Origin: Arcuatula senhousia
Lineage: Eukaryota; Mollusca; Bivalvia; Mytilida; Mytilidae
Assembly (NCBI GenBank): GCA_963971305.1
Contig: OZ020303.1
Span: 39,110,106-39,174,105 of the forward strand
Direction of reading: 5' to 3'
DNA length: 64,000 nt
Under the pieces are notes generated by a model that saw only the letters and a program-made list of their open reading frames with translations, was not told the origin of the DNA and did not search any database. Below are positions 42,801-51,800 of this stretch, one piece after another (position 1 is the stretch's first letter; each line of letters starts with the position of its first letter). The position numbers were made by a program, and so were the translations under genes.

Positions 42801-45800
42801 GCAACACGTTGCAGGGGACATAAAAATGACAGTTAGCATGTAACAATTTCAAACAAAATGATTAAGGCTTTAAAGTCAAAAGATAACCTAGGTTAAAGAT
42901 CTTTTAAGGTCAGTTTAATTTACTAATCCTTTAGGATGAAGAAAAAGTAGAGAGGCTTGATTTTCATACCTTTCAATTAATATTCATTTTCACTTTTGGT
43001 TTACAAAATTCAAGGCTACATATGACAACATGGTCCAAGCCCTAGGGGATTCGAAAATATTTGATAGGAGAGAAGGCCCATAGAATACTGAAGACCAAAA
43101 GGGGATGGTTTGTAAGGAAATTTTGTGAAAATCTGCACTAAAGGAGTAGAGCCAAAAGACTCCAAACTGGCCCCAAAATCCAGTTTTGGTTTACCTGCTT
43201 GAAATTGTTGCTTTGATGTTCATTAATCTTCATTTCTCATAAATTGCAAGATTTTTTGGTTCAATTTTTTGTCAACAACAAAAGCAATGAGCTAAAAATC
43301 AGTCTATTTTGTAAAAAAATCTCCATATTTGACACATTCTCTTGATTGTTTTATGTATAAATCTGTATGATTATTATGGTGGCTGACGAATGTGGCATAT
43401 ACAAACTTTGACAAAATGTGACTATACCTGTGATATTTTGTTAAATCTTACAGATATGAAAAGTTCAGTCATACTTGAGCTCAATTTAGTTAAATTTACA
43501 AAAAGTTGAATTAGTTTGAATATGAGTAAATATATTTGGCCAATGTGAGGCCTTCATGGCTATTCTACAATACATTTATAAATTTCCTAAGAAAAAGGGG
43601 GGTTTAACCCCTGGAACCCTCCCTCTGGATCTGCCACTGTGGTCAAAACATTGTAATAGGTAAAACATCTACCTGCATTTCACCCTTGTCACCTGGACAA
43701 CATGGTTTGATATCAGCTGAGTTTCTACTTCTAGCGCTCTCCTTTGTCAGGTTAGCCAACACCTCAGCAACATACACTGGCCCCGAATCTTGTGTGCTCT
43801 GCAAAAAATGAATTCACATACATGTATGAGACTCAAAATATCTGTTTTTAGGGTTGTGAGAATTTTCTTATGCAACATTCTAGATATAAAGATAATACTT
43901 TAGAAAAAACAAGAGTTAACACTAAAGTATGTCTCGCCTGCCGGCACCATCAGAAACAATTATTCTTTCTTACTTCCACTATATTTTGAATTGACATGGA
44001 TTTTCAGTTTCTGAGATCAAAAGATGTTTATAGAACCTAAACATTGCTAAAATATGCAATAAAAATAATCAAAGTCACTCAACCAGAAAGTCAAGGTCAA
44101 GGTCAAAAGATGATGATGTAACTGTGCTAAGCTACTACTGGGACATATGCATACCAAGTTTCATCAACCTAGGACTTATAGTTCTTGAGATATGGAGGTG
44201 CTCGCAAAACTTTTCCATTGCTATTATATGTATTGAAAATTGTCAAAGTCACTCAACCGGAAAATCAAGGTCAAGGTCAAAAGATGGGGATGCAACAGTG
44301 CTAAGCTACTACTGGGGCATATGCATACCAAGTTTCATCAACCTAGGACCTATAGTTCTTGAGATATGGAGGTGCTTGCAAAACTTTTCCATTGCTATTA
44401 TATGTATTGAAAATTGTCAAAGTCACTCAACCGGAAAATCAAGGTCAAGGCCAAAAGATGGGGATGCAACTGTGCTAAGCTACTACTGGGGCATATGCAT
44501 ACCAAGTTTCATCAACCTAGGACCTATAGTTCTTGAGATATGGAGGTGCTCGCAAAACTTTTCCATTGCTATTATATGTATTGAAAATTGTCAAAGTCAC
44601 TCAACCGGATATTCATCAATAGTTAAATATATTTGTATACTATACTGTATATACTATACATCTAAATAGAGACAGAAAAGAAATGAGTTATCTTTCTTAC
44701 ATCAGAAAATTTCATCTTTTTCAAATTTGGAAAATTTACAAAGTGGCAAATCTTCAATAATGTTTTTCCTATCATCCTGAAAATTCAACTTGACCTGTAT
44801 CTTATTGTACTCAACAGCTGTGCAAAATATCATTCAAATCCCTTGAAACCTTTTCAAGTTATCATCCGTAAACATTCAGGGGGACGGATGGACGGACTGA
44901 CAGACATCGAAAGAAACTAAGGGTACAACAAAATACCTCGCCACTTCGTGTGGCAGTGTATAAAAACAAACATAGTTTAAGCTCCTTAATCTTAATCCTA
45001 GTAATTACACGGCAAAAACAGGGTCTCCATCAGCATACCAGAATCAATAGCAGGGTCTCTTATAAAGAACATTTTAAATTTGATGGCAAGTGGTTTGCAA
45101 TAAATTTTCAGGGTAAATGGTTTTTAACCAAATGGCGGTCAGAAGTTGCCTGTAAAAATAACCCTTAAAGTCACAGATTGTTTTTTACCCTTCATGAGCC
45201 TCAAAACAAGTTTAACTTTTGCTACAACCTTGCTCTGATTTGCCTTCTTCTGTATATTAACAACAACAGTCCAGCCAAAATCATCTTCACCATTTTTGAC
45301 CTGAAAACAACACAAATTGAAACATTAAAATATCATAATACATGTATATTTTACAGATGTTGCAGGCAGGCGAAGAACAATGGAAAGCAAAACACAACTG
45401 CTATGTTCAAATATGTCCACCAGACTTTGTATCATATTAAAGTTATAATGACAAAGAAAAACATGAAATTACATTACTTAGTTTTCCCTGTATTTCTTGA
45501 AAAATAAACATGCATTAAAAAAATATCATCTCATGATTTTCAGGTCTACTTATAAAAGCTGTCAAAAATATAAATATTTGGCATAAGATTTTTTTAACAG
45601 TTGATATTATAACAACTGCAAATATCTACCCAAAATTATTGTTTAAGATCTTTTCTTAGCAAAATAAAATTTCCAAGTTTAAAAAATTTTGAAATAATCA
45701 GCTACTAGATTTCTTCTTAAAAAATCCTTTCCTTACCTTTACTAGTCTGCCTGGCTGTAAGAAGGGTAAAAGATACTGAGGTTTCTGAATGAATGTCAAA

Positions 45801-48800
45801 AGTTCTTTTCCAAGATTATCTAACTGTTGTCGTATTTTATAATATGTAGCTACTGATTCTTCATTAGGAACTTCCATCTTGTTATATATTTCTTCCGTTT
45901 TTCTTAATTCTACAAAAATATAAGATAGATTCTTACCTTAAGTTTTTAATAAATCCTACATTAATACATCCAAACTATTAAACTACAAATGTATAAACAA
46001 ACTATCTTCAATTTCTTATATTCAAACATGTTCCATATTGTTTAAGTGACAATATTGTAATGATTACAACATTTGCATTAAAGGTATAAAGAAACAGATG
46101 ATTTAATGGAAAATTTGCATAAAAGGTATAATGATTGAAATTTGCATAATAAGTATAACCAGGGAAATTTGCATAAAAAGTATAATGATTGAAATTTGCA
46201 TAATATGTATAACTATGGAAATTTGCATAAAAGGTATAACTATGGAAATTTGCATAATATGTATAACTATGGAAATTTGCATAAAAGGTATAACTATGGA
46301 AATTTGCATAAAAGGTATAACTATGGAAATTTGCATAAAAGGTATATCTATGGAAATTTGCATAAAAGGTATCATGGAACATTTGCAAAAGAAGTGTAAC
46401 GGAAAATTTGCATTAATAGCATTATGGAACATTTGCATTAATAGCATTATGGAACATTTGCATAAAAGGTATGATGGAAAATTTGCATAAAAGGTATGAT
46501 GGAACATTAGCATAAAATGTATAAAGGAAAGCTAGCTTAAAAGGTGTTACAGAACATCTGCATAAAAGATATACCAGTTTTTTTTTCACGAAAAATATTA
46601 GTTTATATATCTAGAGCAACAGCTTGGATATGAAATTGCAAAAATTATATTACGCAAAAATAAAAGCACTCCTTTTTTTCAACAAAAACGCGAAATTTGC
46701 CATCCGCGAAAACAAAATACTTATACGGTAATGCAACATTTGCATAAAAAGTATCATTGAACATTAGTATAAATGTGTATTTAAACATTTTCTATACATT
46801 AATAGTAGTTTTTATGCATTTAACAATGTGCATCTATTTCTGAGAATTATCTGTGATATTTATCAAATTATATAAATAGGTGCAAAGATTCTGAAAAAGC
46901 CAATTACTACTGGTTGACATATGTTCTCCAAATTTGAGGGACGGTAGATCTGCTGTTCTCTTATAGCCACACCAGATTTTCAAACTAGGGGGAATTTTAA
47001 ATTACTAGCAATTATAATCTTATAGTATACCCATTTTGAGGGCACTCCCTCAAGCAGTTTTTATTAAATTAAAGGACAGACAAAGAGAAAAACAGACACA
47101 CATACTGACATCTTTTATAACAACAGTACAGTATCCAAGTGGTTTATATTGCACATGAAAAGGAGTCTGTTTGGTTAAAACCAAAATTGGCCGAAAATTT
47201 CAACTTGTGGGAAACTTTATTAGTGGCCTAAAACTGAGAATTTCAAAAAGACATTCAAGAATAACCACAACAAGGATCATAACATACTAAATGACATATC
47301 AATCTACTCAGTCTGAATAAGAACTTGAAACTTAATGAAAGTGATGCAGATAAGTGCCGGACCTGTCAGACGAAGGGAGCAAAATTTCAGCAGGTCCAGC
47401 AAGTGTAGACATTGTGCAGGACCTATGTCTAGCAAAGTGTTGGAATAATTTATTACAGCTTAAGTGGATAGGTCTTGTAAAATTTTTGCAGGTCTGGCAA
47501 ACTTATCTAGTTTGTAGGACCCAATGTCTGACAAGAAAAAAAGATTATCTGCATGTCTGTTATTACATGCATTACAAACATTGCTTGTAGTTTTTAAGGC
47601 TTCTGTACATCAAGCAATTTAAAAAAAAATCAAATCTGATTAAAATCAGATCTATCAAATGATCCGTACTTTCTGTTCTGATGACCTATTGAATTGAACA
47701 ATCAGATTGCAGCTTCCAAGATTTTTGGTGCATTACTTCTTATGATTAACCAAGAGGATTCCGAAAAAAGTCATCAGAGCAGAAAGTAAAATGGAATGTC
47801 TTCAGATCTACCATGCAGAGACAGTAGGGAACAATTGATAGACCTGATCTAAAAAAAATTCTTACTATCAAATAAATCAGGAATAGCTGCATAATTCTGG
47901 AACTGGTAAAATGATCTCTCTAGCATATACTCTGGGTTTATTTCTTCTACTCGTAACAAGTTTAGCACCATATTGTATGTTAAATGGAAGGCTGAGTTCA
48001 AATAATCTGGTTGACCCTAAAATAAAAGAAATATGATTGTTTGTTGGTACTTTAACATCTTTACTGAGAGACATAACGCAGTCAGTTCTACAGGCATAGG
48101 AGACAAGGACAGATTTAGATTTTTTTTTAAGGAGGGTTCCTCTCACAGATTACTGAGGATAAAAAGAGGGATTCAAGACCAATTTGTAAGAAATCTGCAC
48201 TAAATAACAAAATTTACTAAATAAAGGGGAGGCATTTTCAACCCCCTTACGGATGAAAAGAATGCCTGGAGGATATACATGTACCACCAACCTTTGACAA
48301 TAACTGTGCTCTATAAATGAATCTAAATACATAAAGTTAGGCATTTTCAATAGACCAATCGCGAGTTAATCCATTCCGGAACATTCCGGATATTAGAATG
48401 TCCAAATGTCAAAGGTCAACTGAGGTAACATCTGACGTCAGAACATTGAGAGCAATGGAAGCAACATGTTTACCGATTTATTTTAGGAAAATTTGAAAGA
48501 AAATTGAATAAAAAGTTTTGTTCATCAATTTGTTATAGTTAAAGAAATATAAAAACAATCATTTCCAAGGGATTGGAGAGAAAGGACAAGGTTTCCTTGT
48601 TTGATTTATCACAGAGTAGGTACAAGTTTTCCAGTAAAATCGAGGAAAATGGCGGCTATTTTGGAACTCGCCATCCGGGTATTGTATTAGGAGATTGTGT
48701 TGTATTACAAATCTGTAGTTGCCTCGCATTAAAGCAACCTTAATGTTAGGATTTATGTGAGGTAAAAACACATCATTGTGCAAAGTATGTTTAATTTGTA

Positions 48801-51800
48801 AAACCAGGCTTGAGCTAACACTGTGAACTAATTTGCTGTTATTTCTGGATTTTCTACCACTTTTTAAACACTTTTAAAATTGCATCAATACTCAAATTTG
48901 TTACTGTTTCTAACCTAGTAAGTTACCTTAACAATCTGTTTTCCAGCCTGTGGGCTCATTTTTTCATCGACCATCAGGATGACAATACCTCGGTCATCAA
49001 TACCACGACGACCAGCTCTACCACTCATCTGGATGTATTCTCCAGAGGTTACCTGAATGGAAAAAACAAAATTTGAATGCTTTATTTGAATTGTGAAAAA
49101 AACATGGTGACCTAGGCTGAGAATAGGTCATCTGATTAGATTTTTGATTTCTGATTTTTGGGGGCACGGCCAAACAACAATCCCTACAGTCTTATAACTA
49201 TAAGCATGATAAATCTTTACCATTGAATAGTCAGCCAACTAAATCTAGTGAGCACACAAATTGTCACAATATATCTTTTTCATTAAAATTTGATGAAAAA
49301 AAAACCATTTTACAGCAGTTTTGTTGCAACACCAATTTTTGTCACTACATATATTAGCTTTTTGCTGAAACAGCTGAAGCCACAAACATGACAAACCTAA
49401 AGTGCAATTGAATCTTTTTAAGCATTTAAAAACATCATACCTCAAGTATTTAAATCATAACTAATAGTCAACTACCACTGAAGTTATGGCACCAAAACCT
49501 TAAGTCTGCAAAATGCAGCACAGATGACACCAACAACAAGATTCCAAGATTGTGATTGTAAACAAAAATGCAATTTCCCCCAACTTCAGTCTATAATAGT
49601 AAACTGATAAAGGCAGTTACATTTTGGACCAATCAATAAGTGATTATAACAAAATGTTAATTTGGACTAGTTCATAAGTGATTTAAAAAACAGTTATAAT
49701 TAGTCTATAAGTAACAATTAAGCTTAGTCCATTACTGATTTTGGACCTGTCTGTAAGTGATTAAAACAGTTTAGATCAGTCCATTAGTGACTTTGGGCCA
49801 ACCTATATGTGATTAAAAGTTACGGTTTGGATCAGTCCATAAGAGATTTTGGACCAGTCCATAAGTGATTAAAATAGTTACAATTTGGATCAGTCCATTT
49901 ATGATTTCCGGCCAGCCTATTTGTGATTAAAAGTTACATTTTGGATTAATCCATTAATGATTTTGGATCAGTCCACAGGTAAACATGGTAATCCTAAATC
50001 TTGTTCAGTCCATTATATAATTAGTGACTTTAATCACTGATTAAGTGAACTAACTTCAAAATGTAACAGAATAGACTCATGAGCATGTATCACAAGAGTT
50101 AACACTAAAGTATGTCTCGCCTGCCGGCACCATCAGAAACAATTATTCTTTCTTACTTCCACTATATTTTGAATTGACATGGATTTTCAGTTTCTGAGAT
50201 CAAAAGATGTTTATAGAACCTAAACATTGCTAAAATATGCAATAAAAATAATCAAAGTCACTCAACCAGAAAGTCAAGGTCAAGGTCAAAAGATGATGAT
50301 GTAACTGTGCTAAGCTACTACTGGGACATATGCATACCAAGTTTCATCAACCTAGGACTTATAGTTCTTGAGATATGGAGGTGCTCGCAAAACTTTTCCA
50401 TTGCTATTATATGTATTGAAAATTGTCAAAGTCACTCAACCGGAAAATCAAGGTCAAGGTCAAAAGATGGGGATGCAACAGTGCTAAGCTACTACTGGGG
50501 CATATGCATACCAAGTTTCATCAACCTAGGACCTATAGTTCTTGAGATATGGAGGTGCTTGCAAAACTTTTCCATTGCTATTATATGTATTGAAAATTGT
50601 CAAAGTCACTCAACCGAAAAATCAAGGTCAAGGTCAAAAGATGGGGATGCAACTGTGCTAAGCTACTACTGAGGCATATGCATACCAAGTTTCATCAACC
50701 TAGGACCTATAGTTCTTGAGATATGGAGGTGCTCGCAAAACTTTTTCATTGCTATTATATGTATTGAAAATTGTCAAAGTCACTCAACCGGAAAATCAAG
50801 GTCAAGGTCAAAAGATGGGGATGCAACTGTGCTAAGCTACTACTGGGGCATATGCATACCAAGTTTCATCAACCCAGGACCTATAGTTCTTGAGATATGG
50901 AGGTGCTCGCAAAACTTTTTCATTGCTATTATATGTATTGAAAATTGTCAGTCACTCAACCGGAAAATCAAGGTCAAGGTCAAAAGATGGGGATGCAACT
51001 GTGCTAAGCTACTACTGGGGCATATGCATACCAAGTTTCATCAACCCAGGACCAATAGTTCTTGAGATATGGAGGTGCTCATAAAACTTTTTCAAAAAGT
51101 TAACGCCGCCGTCGCCGCCGTCGTCGCCGCCGCCGGTAAAGTAACACCTATGTCCCGCTCTGCTTCGCAGGCGAGACAAAAACTGAAACAAGTTCAACCA
51201 AGCCCCAGTAAAAACATCTGAACTGAACTAAAATCAGAATTCAGTTACTACTATCAATCAGACTTCAATGAAGAGTATTAGTTCTGAGTTAACTCAAATC
51301 AGGTATTGCTATCAATTGATCACATGAATACACGTCTAGCTTAAAGCTGAAGTAAGTAAACTCACACTAAAGTATTCAGTTCACAACAGAGCTAATATAA
51401 ATTCCACTCATATCAAAAGTTACAGTTAAATCATTATTGATTTGTAATCATATCATGTCACTTTGAGTCCAGCAAAATAAACATCAAGTGGAATATTCCA
51501 TTGTTAAGGGTGAAACTTAATTTGAATGAAATAATATTAAAGAATACAAACTAAATGGAGGTGAGCATTGTTATCAAACAATGCAAATTATAGTACACAT
51601 TAAAAGAAAATAAAGAAGGAATGTGTCCATGGGTCACTGATGCCCCTACTGGCCCCAAACAGGAAGTAGAAGTCTGACAGGTCTGAAAGTTGCCTAGGTT
51701 GTCATGGTTGTACAGATTGTCATACTAAAGTAGTTTACTAAGTTTCAAATCATTCCCATGTAGTGTTTCTGAGAAAAGCTTGACAGAAATTCATACAGAC

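Noticed and set aside
44124..44669. Open frame of 181 codons (+)
   Set aside because: It runs through tandem cores of a Helitron2-like element on the strand opposite to MTREX; the peptide repeats simply mirror the DNA repeat.
45178..45507. Open frame of 109 codons (+)
   Set aside because: Antisense of an MTREX exon and intron; no homology.
46008..46513. Open frames of 119-136 codons on both strands
   Set aside because: By-products of a 27-bp minisatellite; both strands are open for the same reason.
48433..48440. TGACGTCA palindrome as a CRE regulatory site
   Set aside because: A single 8-mer deep in an intron without a nearby promoter is weak evidence.
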